From positions 1-56,182 of the forward strand of contig JAMPHO010000005.1 in the NCBI GenBank assembly GCA_023663385.1: a DNA stretch of 56,182 nt, read 5' to 3'. The stretch is from Alistipes timonensis. GTDB taxonomy: Bacteria; Bacteroidota; Bacteroidia; Bacteroidales; Muribaculaceae. A program made the translations under genes and the position numbers. Of the stretch, positions 49,483 through 56,182 are shown piece by piece. The stretch's first letter is position 1, and the number at the start of each line of letters is the position of its first letter. The notes under the pieces were generated by a model. That model was not told the origin of the DNA. It worked only from the letters and a program-made list of their open reading frames with translations, and searched no databases.

Positions 49483-52092
49483 TTACTGAATCAACAGTTT
49501 GCGGGTTGAGCCGTCGGAGTAAACGGCGACATTCAGCCCCTGCCACGGGCGATCTGCCATAACACCCTGCGCGTTATAATAACCAACAACTACCCTTCCC
49601 TCTGGCGATGTGACAACTTCGCCAACACCTGCCGAAGTGGTAGCGAACGAACCATCATAGCGGGAAAGTGTCACATTGCCGACCCCTGTGGCGCGGATGC
49701 TGTAATAATAGGTGGTATCAGGCGACAATACGCTGAACGTCACCGACAAGTCGGCGGCACGGCTCCCATTGGAGTCAACGACAGCCGACTGTACCTCGCG
49801 GCTCATAGCGGCATCCTCATAAACCGCGGCGAAATATCTAACCGCGCCATCCACAGGTGGCCACAGCAGCGACACCTGGCCACCCGACGGGGAAATGACA
49901 ACAGGATTATCGTTGACCACCGGGAGGAACTCGGCTATAAGCTCGCGACTTCCGATAACGGAGAACTCATATACATCCGCATCGGTTAGCAGCGTTTCAC
50001 CCTCGTACCATCCGCCGAAGGTATAACCAGAATTGGCGATAGCCCTTAGCGAAGCGGTCTGTCCCGGGCGGTACTCCTCGATGCCGAATACAACGCCGCC
50101 GTTCTCGATATTCTTCACCACACGAACTTCGATCGGTGCCTCTTCCTGAATATAAGTGAAACGCCGCCATCCTTCGGCATTCCTGTAAAGGTCACCGCTG
50201 TTGTAGGGCACATGCAGCTTGCAGGAAGTTAGACGCATGCCATCAAACGAACTATCGAAAGCCACCGGGGGTTCCGCACCGAGGCAATAAATATCGGTCA
50301 GCTGGGCGCACCCGTAAAGAGCCTTGTCGCCAACCATATACATACTCGACGGGAGCGTCAGTTTCTTAAGCATATTGCAGTTCGACAAACCTCCGTAGGG
50401 AATCATACCGCACCCCTCAAGAATCGTAAGTTCCTCCAGCGAAGTCGGTATATAGTACGTCTTCTGCCGACCATTCTCGAAGTACTGCACCACAGCCCTC
50501 GCGCCCTCGTAGCTGCTCGTACTGAACAATTCTCCGAAGTTACCGAAAGCCTCCGCCGTTCCCATCCCCGGAAACGGCAGCGTCAACGACCGCAGCTTCG
50601 AGCAACCAGAGAGGTAACTAATCGGCACTTGCGAGTATAGCACTTCCAAATATTTTGTATTATATGACAATTTGTACTCATTGTAAGTTTCAAAGCTATG
50701 CCCAAGATACAATTCCTTCAAATTACTTCCTAAATAAAACGACCCGCTCCCAATTTTCTTGATATTATTTCCAATGGTCAGGTATTCTAAATTTTTACAA
50801 TCACTAAATGCGTAATCTCTTATTGTAAGCCGAGGGTTTAGCTCCTCTTCGATACTGCCAATCTTTAAAGACTTCATTGATGAACACCCCGCAAAAGCAG
50901 CCTGGCCAATCACAGTTACTTCGCTCGATATTGTTACCGACTCTAATTTAGCGCATTTATTGAAAGCTCCATCTTCAATTTCGCTTTTGGTCAAAAACAA
51001 AGCTCCTTCCAGCCCGCTTTGTTGAAACGCATTTTTTCCAACTTGCGCATTGTCGGGATATGACATCGACATTAGCTCGCAATTATAAAATGCTTTTTCC
51101 CCGATGGTTACGCCATCCCTAAAGGATATTCTTGCCTTAAGTTTATTACAGTTATTGAACGCGTTATGACCAACATAAGATAACTTTCCTATTGAACCTA
51201 TCGATACGAGCGAGGTACAATTATAGAACGCACTTGCACCCACTTCATAAACAGTATCAGTCCAATTCACTGACTTTAATATCTTACATTCTTGAAAGCT
51301 ACCATAGGGTATGTTATTCAAACGTGCCCGGCAATCGACCTTTTCAAGCTTACGACAATCATAGAAAACGCTATTTCCAATTCTCAAACTATCACTCTCG
51401 ATTTTTACCGATTCTATGTAAGATTGGGAAAAAGCACCTATGCCTATTTTGGTAACGGCTTTCGATAACGTAACGTTTCTAATTCTACTATGAGAAAACG
51501 CCCAACCAGCGATTGAGTCAACTGTATTTGGTATTAGCACTACATCTTTTGCCGACGGCGATGCGATGAGAGTCTTAAGTTCTTTGTCATACAGTACTCC
51601 ATCAACAGACTTAAAGTATTCATTGTCATCACCCGCGTCGAAAGTCATCAGCTTATTGCTATTATTAAACATCCAATTGAGGATAAACTCTTCTGAAACA
51701 GGACATCTAACTGTAACCGAGGTTAGATTCGCACAGGCAGAGAACACATCAAAGCTTAACTTGCGAAGATATTTTGGCAGTACCACCGATCTGATTTTTT
51801 CCTTGTCATTATACTCAAAAACCCCATATGCTATCTCCGTGACTTTATACTCGTTCCCTTCCATATCGGATATTTTATCGGGTATTACGACATCGATAGA
51901 GTCTTTGGGGGTGTACGAAAAATACTTGGTGAGCGTAGCGGTTTTCTCCTCGAAGTTCAGTGTATAGCTGAAGTCTCCATCCCAGCCGTCGATCCATACG
52001 GCGTTAAGGTTTAGGGGAATGGACAGGAGGAGTGTGACCAATGCGGCCATTAAAACCGCAAGGGGGTTGGATTGCGCGTGCCTGTGTTTCAT
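49483..52092 (-). CDS. BspA-type leucine-rich-repeat surface protein with T9SS tail
   Basis: The 869-residue product (ATG 52092) has a signal peptide (about 12-30). Many LRR_5 repeats of the BspA type follow (about 60-600), each about 23 residues, for example TSVTVRCPVSEEF, LESVTISSEVTVIGQAAFAG and LEYLTIGNNIKKIGSGSFYL. Then come a Listeria-Bacteroides-type repeat (GYTFGGWYEGETL, about 695-707), a fibronectin-III-like domain (about 720-800) and a T9SS sorting tail (VVGYYNAQGVMADRPWQGLN and VAVYSDGSTRKLLIQ). BspA proteins bind host matrix or act in co-aggregation. The repeat core is AT-rich while the ends are GC-rich. A leader of about 270 nt with structure lies upstream. Confidence 0.88.
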   Translation of the reverse strand: MKHRHAQSNPLAVLMAALVTLLLSIPLNLNAVWIDGWDGDFSYTLNFEEKTATLTKYFSYTPKDSIDVVIPDKISDMEGNEYKVTEIAYGVFEYNDKEKIRSVVLPKYLRKLSFDVFSACANLTSVTVRCPVSEEFILNWMFNNSNKLMTFDAGDDNEYFKSVDGVLYDKELKTLIASPSAKDVVLIPNTVDSIAGWAFSHSRIRNVTLSKAVTKIGIGAFSQSYIESVKIESDSLRIGNSVFYDCRKLEKVDCRARLNNIPYGSFQECKILKSVNWTDTVYEVGASAFYNCTSLVSIGSIGKLSYVGHNAFNNCNKLKARISFRDGVTIGEKAFYNCELMSMSYPDNAQVGKNAFQQSGLEGALFLTKSEIEDGAFNKCAKLESVTISSEVTVIGQAAFAGCSSMKSLKIGSIEEELNPRLTIRDYAFSDCKNLEYLTIGNNIKKIGSGSFYLGSNLKELYLGHSFETYNEYKLSYNTKYLEVLYSQVPISYLSGCSKLRSLTLPFPGMGTAEAFGNFGELFSTSSYEGARAVVQYFENGRQKTYYIPTSLEELTILEGCGMIPYGGLSNCNMLKKLTLPSSMYMVGDKALYGCAQLTDIYCLGAEPPVAFDSSFDGMRLTSCKLHVPYNSGDLYRNAEGWRRFTYIQEEAPIEVRVVKNIENGGVVFGIEEYRPGQTASLRAIANSGYTFGGWYEGETLLTDADVYEFSVIGSRELIAEFLPVVNDNPVVISPSGGQVSLLWPPVDGAVRYFAAVYEDAAMSREVQSAVVDSNGSRAADLSVTFSVLSPDTTYYYSIRATGVGNVTLSRYDGSFATTSAGVGEVVTSPEGRVVVGYYNAQGVMADRPWQGLNVAVYSDGSTRKLLIQ

Positions 52093-52209
52093 AGGGTACC
52101 ACGGGTTTGGGTTGGCGCCCAATCCCCCGGGGAGCCGTTAGCGATAGGATACAGAAAAGGTGCGGGGATTGTATCGCGTCCTTATCCGTAATCAGGTCTT
52201 GGCGTACCT

Positions 52210-52337
52210 CCACATGAATAAGAACAACAGCCCCACACCGATTGAAGTTATACACGGGGAGACCCCGTGCCCATCAGGTGCGGGGCCTCGGTATAGCTAC
52301 CGATGCAGATGCTACCGCTCATCAAATCTTCATGTGG
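52210..52337 (-). ncRNA. Possible structured leader RNA element
   Basis: CCACATGAA (52211-52219) is the exact complement of TTCATGTGG (52329-52337), so the ends can pair over about 110 nt. Inside are CACGGGG-AGA-CCCCGTG (52254-52270) and CGGTA-TAGC-TACCG (52290-52303), with further GC pairing between them. The fold lies in the likely leader of the LRR gene. I do not recognise any known riboswitch class. The structural reading is tentative. Confidence 0.35.
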
Positions 52338-52360
52338 ATTCAAACCGCCAAGTTCGATTA

Positions 52361-52394
52361 CAAAGATCGGATGTCAATAACACCTTTTGTCAAC
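52361..52394 (-). promoter_or_regulatory. Weak candidate promoter of the LRR gene
   Basis: On the minus strand GTTG (52394-52391), 22 nt, then GATCTTTG (52368-52361), one mismatch from the -7 consensus and slightly long spacing. Confidence 0.3.
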
Positions 52395-52592
52395 TAAGCC
52401 GCGGCTCATTGCCGCGGGTCGGTTTCGGGGCTGTCTCTCCAGCCTCACCATGAAACCGACCGCAAAGTTAACGATATTTTTCAATTATACCGCGAATTAT
52501 AGATTTTTTTCGCAGCGCTTTATGAAGCCGGAATATCGCCCATCGGGCGGGGGTGTTAGAGCCGTCGGACGGGTCGGACTTGAGTTGGGGGG

Positions 52593-52961
52593 TCAGGAGA
52601 GGGTTTTGCCGAAGGGGAGGAGGGCCAGGCGGGTGAGTTTGAAGTGCTGGAGGCCGAAGGGGATGCCTACGATGGTCAGACAGAAGAGTATGCCCCAGAG
52701 GAGGTGGGTAAGGGCGATGGGGATCCCCCCGACGAACCACCATATCACGTTCATTATGCCCGCGAGGCAGCCTGAGGGCCATCCGTCGGAGCGGATGTCG
52801 GTGCCGAACGGCCACAGGGCCACCACGGCGAGCTTCATCGTCTGGAGCCCGAAGGGGATGCCTATGATGGTGATTATCATCAGCAGACTCGAAATGGCGT
52901 ATTCCACGGCGATCATCAGTCCGCCGAACACCACCCATATTATATTCAGAATAAATTTCAT
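52593..52961 (-). CDS. yccF: YccF domain (DUF307) membrane protein
   Basis: The 122-residue product is almost wholly hydrophobic, with the duplicated YccF pattern: LNIIWVVFGGLMIAVEYAIS (about 5-24) and IIGIPFGLQTMKLAVVALWPFG (about 32-52) are echoed by IMNVIWWFVGGIPIALTH (about 68-85) and IVGIPFGLQHFKLTRLALLPFG (about 96-117). The repeated IGIPFG(L)Q motif is diagnostic. YccF proteins are inner-membrane proteins with no settled function. It stands alone on the minus strand between the PUL and the LRR gene. Confidence 0.9.
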   Translation of the reverse strand: MKFILNIIWVVFGGLMIAVEYAISSLLMIITIIGIPFGLQTMKLAVVALWPFGTDIRSDGWPSGCLAGIMNVIWWFVGGIPIALTHLLWGILFCLTIVGIPFGLQHFKLTRLALLPFGKTLS

Positions 52962-53050
52962 AGCCGGAATTTACATTTACTCGGTCTGACATATCGAATA
53001 GACCTCTGTAATAATGACGTCAGCGGGGGGCGAAAAGTTGCATAAAGGGA

Positions 53051-53086
53051 GCCGGGGCGCGTCGAGCAGTGTCGGCGCGCCCCGGC
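53051..53086 (-). terminator. Terminator-like hairpin after the lyase gene
   Basis: GCCGGGGCGCG (53051-53061) pairs perfectly with CGCGCCCCGGC (53076-53086). On the minus strand it follows the lyase stop by 36 bp and is followed by TCCCTTTATG, a weak T-rich end. It probably ends the polysaccharide utilisation operon. Confidence 0.6.
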
Positions 53087-53122
53087 GAAGGGAGTTTATC
53101 AGGTAATGTGAATGGGAGAGGG

Positions 53123-55093
53123 TCAGAGCTTGTAGGAGAGGGGGTATTTCTTGCCGTCGATGGTCACTTCGAGGGTGGCGGAGTCGGCCGAGGGCTTACC
53201 CTTGTAGGCGGCGCTGATGTTGTGCGCGGCGGGGTTCGCGGCATCGGTCGGGTAGATCACGGTGATGTAGCGAACGGGCTTGCCGGCTTTCTTGGTCGAG
53301 CGGAAGGCGTAGGCGGGGCGCGCTTTCTTCACGCGGTAGGCGGGCGACATCCACCCCTCCTCGGCCTCCATCTTGTCGGCGCCGAATACGCGGAGTGTGA
53401 TGTTGTTACCATCGGCGAAGGAGGTGCTCACCGACTTCTTCACGGCGTTTTCCAGCGGGTCGCAGGGGAGGAGCTGGTAGTGGATCGCGACATCCCCCTC
53501 GGCATCGCCGAACGCCTCGTCGGCTATCACGAAGAACTTCTTATCGACGAAGAACACGGCGCGGCGGTGGGTGAGGCCGTCGTATCCGGGGGTCTCGACC
53601 ACGGCGAGGTCACCCTCGGGCGAAGTCTCCCACTTGAGGAGTTTGGATTCGCGGGTCTGGAGATTTTTGTCATCGAGGGTCAGGGTGTTGTGAACGGCGG
53701 TCTGGCGGAACCAGGCGCGCTGCTTGAGCACCTCGTCGTCGCCGCCGTAGATGTAGCTGCCGGAGTCGGGGAAGAAATCGCGTCCGCGGGTCCACAGCCC
53801 GAAGGTGCCGTTGTCAAACTGGTTGTGCCACTCACCCTTGGGGCCGGCCTTGAGCACCATCACGGTCGCGGTGGAGTCCCAGCCGTTGCGCATGACGTAG
53901 AAACCGCCGTCGGGGAAAGCGCGCGAGGTATAGTCGGGGAGGTGCCCCTTCTTGCCGTCGGTCGCGAGATAGCGCAGGGTCTCGTCCTTGGGGAAGAGCT
54001 TGCGCCAGGCGCGGTAGTTGGAGAGCATTCCGGGCTTCTGATGGAGCTTATTGTCGCTGAACACGGGGAGGGTGTAGTCGGGGAAGGCGATGTTGTAGGT
54101 GAACTGGATCATCTTCGCCATAGTGTCGAGATACGACTGCGGGAACTCGCCGCGGTAGCCGTTGGCGTCCATCATGCGGAGCGCCTTGCCGAAAATACCT
54201 ATGCAGGCCATATGGTAGCCGGGGTCGAGCTCGAAGTGGGCCCCGTCGGGGTACACCTGCTTGACGATTTCGCGGTTGAGGATGTCGACACCCGCCTGGC
54301 GCCACTTGGGAGCGTCCTTGAACTCGGGGAAGAAGGAGCCGGCAAAAATAACGCGCTGCGCCTCGAAGAGGAGGTGGTTGCCCTGCTTGGAGTAGTGGGT
54401 GTTGGCGAAATCAGCGTGGCGGTGGTAGTTGTCGAGGAAGTCAATGAGGAATTCGGGCGTGAACTCCGGGGAGGGGAGGAAAAGCTCGAACTGCTCGATC
54501 TGGTGCTCCAGGCGGTCGCAAACCTCCAGAGGGCGCCAGGCGAAGTAAACGTTGTCGACCTCCTCCATATCCTTATCCTTGATGCCTGAGAACTCGGTGA
54601 GGGGGTTCTTCTTGATCCAGTCACGGTACTGGAGCACCCACTCGCGGGCGTACTTCTCATCGCCGGTAACGCGGTATGCCTTACCCATGGGAACCCACCA
54701 CTTGGTGCGGTGGAGCTGCCAGCGGAGCTCGTTGTCCTTCACGGGCCAGTATTGCCAGTTTATGTCATCGCCGTAGAAATATGAGGGCTGATAGCCTTTG
54801 TGAACGAAGAACTTGTGTTCGAGCCCCTCGTCGGCCCATCGGCGCTCCTCCTTCGTGAGGCGGGGCTTCTCGGGATCGACCCCGATGCTCTTCACACCCG
54901 TGCGGTTCTTGAAATATTCGAGGAGCTCCGCGGAGGCCAGCGAGTCGTTGCCCTGCTTGTGGAGTTCGGCAACCTTTTCAAGTCCGGGGCGGGAGAGGTC
55001 GAGGAGGTCGAGCACCCGCGCCGCGTCGGCGCCATGAAGCGCCAACGCGGGCAGCAGGGCCGCTACACACAATACTTTTTTTATCAGATTCAT
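53123..55093 (-). CDS. Heparin/heparan-sulfate lyase (heparinase III-like, PL12)
   Basis: The 656-residue product has a signal peptide (about 1-21), an N-terminal (alpha/alpha) toroid (about 40-370) and a C-terminal anti-parallel beta-sandwich (about 380-656), the layout of heparinase II/III-type lyases. Visible segments are DDINWQYWPVKDNELRWQLHR (about 109-129, interrupted for brevity here), FANTHYSKQGNHLLFEAQR (about 231-249), GGFYVMRNGWD (about 397-407), HNQFDNGTFGLWTRGRDFFP (about 425-444) and TAVHNTLTLDD (about 469-479). It cleaves glucosamine-uronate bonds by beta-elimination. It follows a susD gene by 22 bp, so it is the enzyme of a glycosaminoglycan utilisation locus. The exact sulfation preference is not visible. 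Confidence 0.87.
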   Translation of the reverse strand: MNLIKKVLCVAALLPALALHGADAARVLDLLDLSRPGLEKVAELHKQGNDSLASAELLEYFKNRTGVKSIGVDPEKPRLTKEERRWADEGLEHKFFVHKGYQPSYFYGDDINWQYWPVKDNELRWQLHRTKWWVPMGKAYRVTGDEKYAREWVLQYRDWIKKNPLTEFSGIKDKDMEEVDNVYFAWRPLEVCDRLEHQIEQFELFLPSPEFTPEFLIDFLDNYHRHADFANTHYSKQGNHLLFEAQRVIFAGSFFPEFKDAPKWRQAGVDILNREIVKQVYPDGAHFELDPGYHMACIGIFGKALRMMDANGYRGEFPQSYLDTMAKMIQFTYNIAFPDYTLPVFSDNKLHQKPGMLSNYRAWRKLFPKDETLRYLATDGKKGHLPDYTSRAFPDGGFYVMRNGWDSTATVMVLKAGPKGEWHNQFDNGTFGLWTRGRDFFPDSGSYIYGGDDEVLKQRAWFRQTAVHNTLTLDDKNLQTRESKLLKWETSPEGDLAVVETPGYDGLTHRRAVFFVDKKFFVIADEAFGDAEGDVAIHYQLLPCDPLENAVKKSVSTSFADGNNITLRVFGADKMEAEEGWMSPAYRVKKARPAYAFRSTKKAGKPVRYITVIYPTDAANPAAHNISAAYKGKPSADSATLEVTIDGKKYPLSYKL

Positions 55094-55115
55094 AAATAGT
55101 TGTCGTAGAGTTGTA

Positions 55116-56182
55116 TTAGAAACCGGGGTTGTTCATGCCGCCGAGCGCGTGGTTGCTCTGCATCTCCTTCAGGGGGATCGGGAAGAGCTCGTGCTGGCCG
55201 TGGATGAAGTTCTGGTAGGCCTGGTAGGGCTTGTTGGATCCGCTGTTGAGGCTCGAACGCTCGCCGAAGAGCTTGATAGCCTTGTCGAGCACACCCCAGC
55301 GGATGAGGTCATACTTGCGCTGCCCCTCGAAAGCGAGCTCCAGGCCGCGCTCGAAGTAGAGCGCCATGCGCACCTTCCCCTGCTCCGAAGAGTCGTCGAG
55401 ATACTCGTTGACAGGCATCTTGGCAAGGTTGCGGCCTATGAAGCGCTGGTAGTTGGAGGTGGAGAGCGGGGTAGCTCCGGCACGCTCGCGCACCGAGTTC
55501 AGGAGTTTCCACGCCTCGGGGGTCTCGCCCAGCTCGTTGTAAGCCTCGGCCGCCATCAGCACCACGTCGGCGTAGCGCAGCGGGCAGAAGTTGATGTCGC
55601 CGTAGTTGATATTCTTGTTGGCCTGGCCGGCGGGCATCCATTCGCGGCGCCACTTGCCGAGATACCAGGATGTGCGCTGGCGCTCCTGCTTGACGTGCTC
55701 CTTCTTGTTGGAGTCCCAGGTATAGCGGTAGGTGCAGACTACTATGTCGCGGCGCTGGTCGACCTCCTCGTAGAAGTCATACCATTCGGGCACCACGAGG
55801 AAGAACCCCTGGCCGCGGCCCATATAGTTGGCCGACTCGGTAGTTGCCAGGCCGGTGGGCGCCGCCACCACGGGGCCGTTGTAAATGCCCCAGGCGGAGC
55901 CGCTGCGGCGACCCTGGTCGTGGTACATGGCCACTTCCCAGAGATTCTCCTTGCTGTTGAGCACCGAAGCGGAAACATCCCTAAAGAGCTGGCCGAAGCC
56001 GCCGGGATAGAAATCGTGGTAGCCGTTCTCCTTGAAGGCTTCCCACTGCTCCAGCACCCCGGTGTAGCATTCGCGGCGCACAGCCGCCGAGGGGCGGTTG
56101 AAGGAGCCGTCGGAACCGAGCCAGTAGCCGGCGCGCTGGAGAAGCACGCGCATGAGCAGGGCGCGGGCCGCGCCCTGGGTGG
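55116..56182 (-). CDS. SusD/RagB family glycan-binding lipoprotein, C-terminal part (partial)
   Basis: The frame runs off the right edge: upstream of Met 56153 the codons continue as TQGAARALL, matching the SusD TPR-helix motif, so the gene is truncated by the window, not by mutation. The 355 visible residues contain FCPLRYADVVLMAAEAYNEL (about 200-220 of the visible part), the NSVRERAG segment (about 228-235) and the C-terminal ELFPIPLKEMQSN motif that marks the end of SusD proteins. SusD binds glycan at the cell surface next to its SusC transporter, which must lie further right. The lyase gene follows after 22 bp. Confidence 0.93.
   Translation of the reverse strand, partial: TQGAARALLMRVLLQRAGYWLGSDGSFNRPSAAVRRECYTGVLEQWEAFKENGYHDFYPGGFGQLFRDVSASVLNSKENLWEVAMYHDQGRRSGSAWGIYNGPVVAAPTGLATTESANYMGRGQGFFLVVPEWYDFYEEVDQRRDIVVCTYRYTWDSNKKEHVKQERQRTSWYLGKWRREWMPAGQANKNINYGDINFCPLRYADVVLMAAEAYNELGETPEAWKLLNSVRERAGATPLSTSNYQRFIGRNLAKMPVNEYLDDSSEQGKVRMALYFERGLELAFEGQRKYDLIRWGVLDKAIKLFGERSSLNSGSNKPYQAYQNFIHGQHELFPIPLKEMQSNHALGGMNNPGF

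Larger units (their letters stand above)
52093..52592. other. 500-bp gene-free stretch with structured leader of the LRR gene
   Basis: Nothing coding is seen. On the minus strand it is probably the LRR gene's leader (52092 up to about 52355), containing the fold described at 52210-52337. The remaining bases up to the YccF stop are AT-rich near 52380-52510 with no motif. Confidence 0.5.

Noticed and set aside
52230..52330. Possible tmRNA or tRNA in the LRR leader.
   Set aside because: A GGGGCTG string and hairpins are present, but there is no acceptor stem, T-arm consensus or tag frame.
53069..54589. A 506-codon plus-strand frame across the heparin lyase gene.
   Set aside because: Shadow of the lyase frame; repetitive Gly/Val/Glu content, no recognisable domain. 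The same applies to 1391-2962 and 24839-26254 on the minus strand.

Overview
The window is high-GC chromosomal DNA from a member of the Bacteroidota, most likely the order Bacteroidales. A gut Muribaculaceae-like lineage is my best guess, but the family cannot be proved from this sequence. The evidence is: several promoters of the Bacteroides type (TTTG about 20 nt before TAnnTTTG) with few Shine-Dalgarno sites; a SusD-family protein; type IX secretion (T9SS) C-terminal sorting tails; a nuo operon in Bacteroidota order; and a ferredoxin-linked 2-oxoacid oxidoreductase. No rRNA, tRNA, CRISPR array or intact insertion sequence was seen.

Layout. 1-6153: the end of a complex I operon (nuoI tail, J, K, L, M, N) closed by a strong terminator. 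6336-8221: a secreted protein of unknown function, a DUF805 membrane protein, and a gene-poor stretch with short tandem repeats and stacked minus-strand promoters. 8222-11275: uvrA, whose start codon abuts a palindromic, MITE-like element of about 190 bp. 11392-12712: a small envelope cluster (two YtxH proteins, a holin-like membrane protein, one unknown). 12807-15959: prmA with a putative outer-membrane protein, a secreted protein with an Asp/His/Lys tail, and a DMT transporter. 16109-18460: a six-hairpin glycosidase with a CBM-like tail. 18620-20353: an ECF sigma factor, a one-TM protein and a Spy/CpxP-like protein. 20573-28896: a giant alpha-2-macroglobulin, a GHL10 glycosidase and ribD. 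29024-33321: mdh, a thioredoxin lipoprotein and a four-subunit 2-oxoacid:ferredoxin oxidoreductase.

33459-38803 (minus strand) holds two tandem paralogous beta-sandwich proteins with T9SS tails and a further secreted protein. 38880-40990 is an AT-rich island with a decayed T9SS tail, an orphan C-terminal fragment and a DUF4143 AAA ATPase whose promoter carries three exact-period 33-bp repeats. 41046-43989 is a compact nonulosonic (sialic/legionaminic) acid operon, followed by obgE, a four-copy 23-bp repeat array, a dihydrouridine synthase, a GIN-domain protein, a polysaccharide flippase and a PH-domain protein. 49483-52092 is a BspA-type leucine-rich-repeat surface protein with an AT-rich core and a long structured leader. 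The right edge holds YccF, a heparin/heparan-sulfate lyase and the end of a susD gene, that is, the end of a glycosaminoglycan utilisation locus.

The least explained signal is a set of short tandem operator-like repeats with fixed periods (33, 33, 25, 23 and 32 bp). Some lie over minus-strand promoters. One array drives the DUF4143 ATPase; the others stand alone and could be relics of similar modules.
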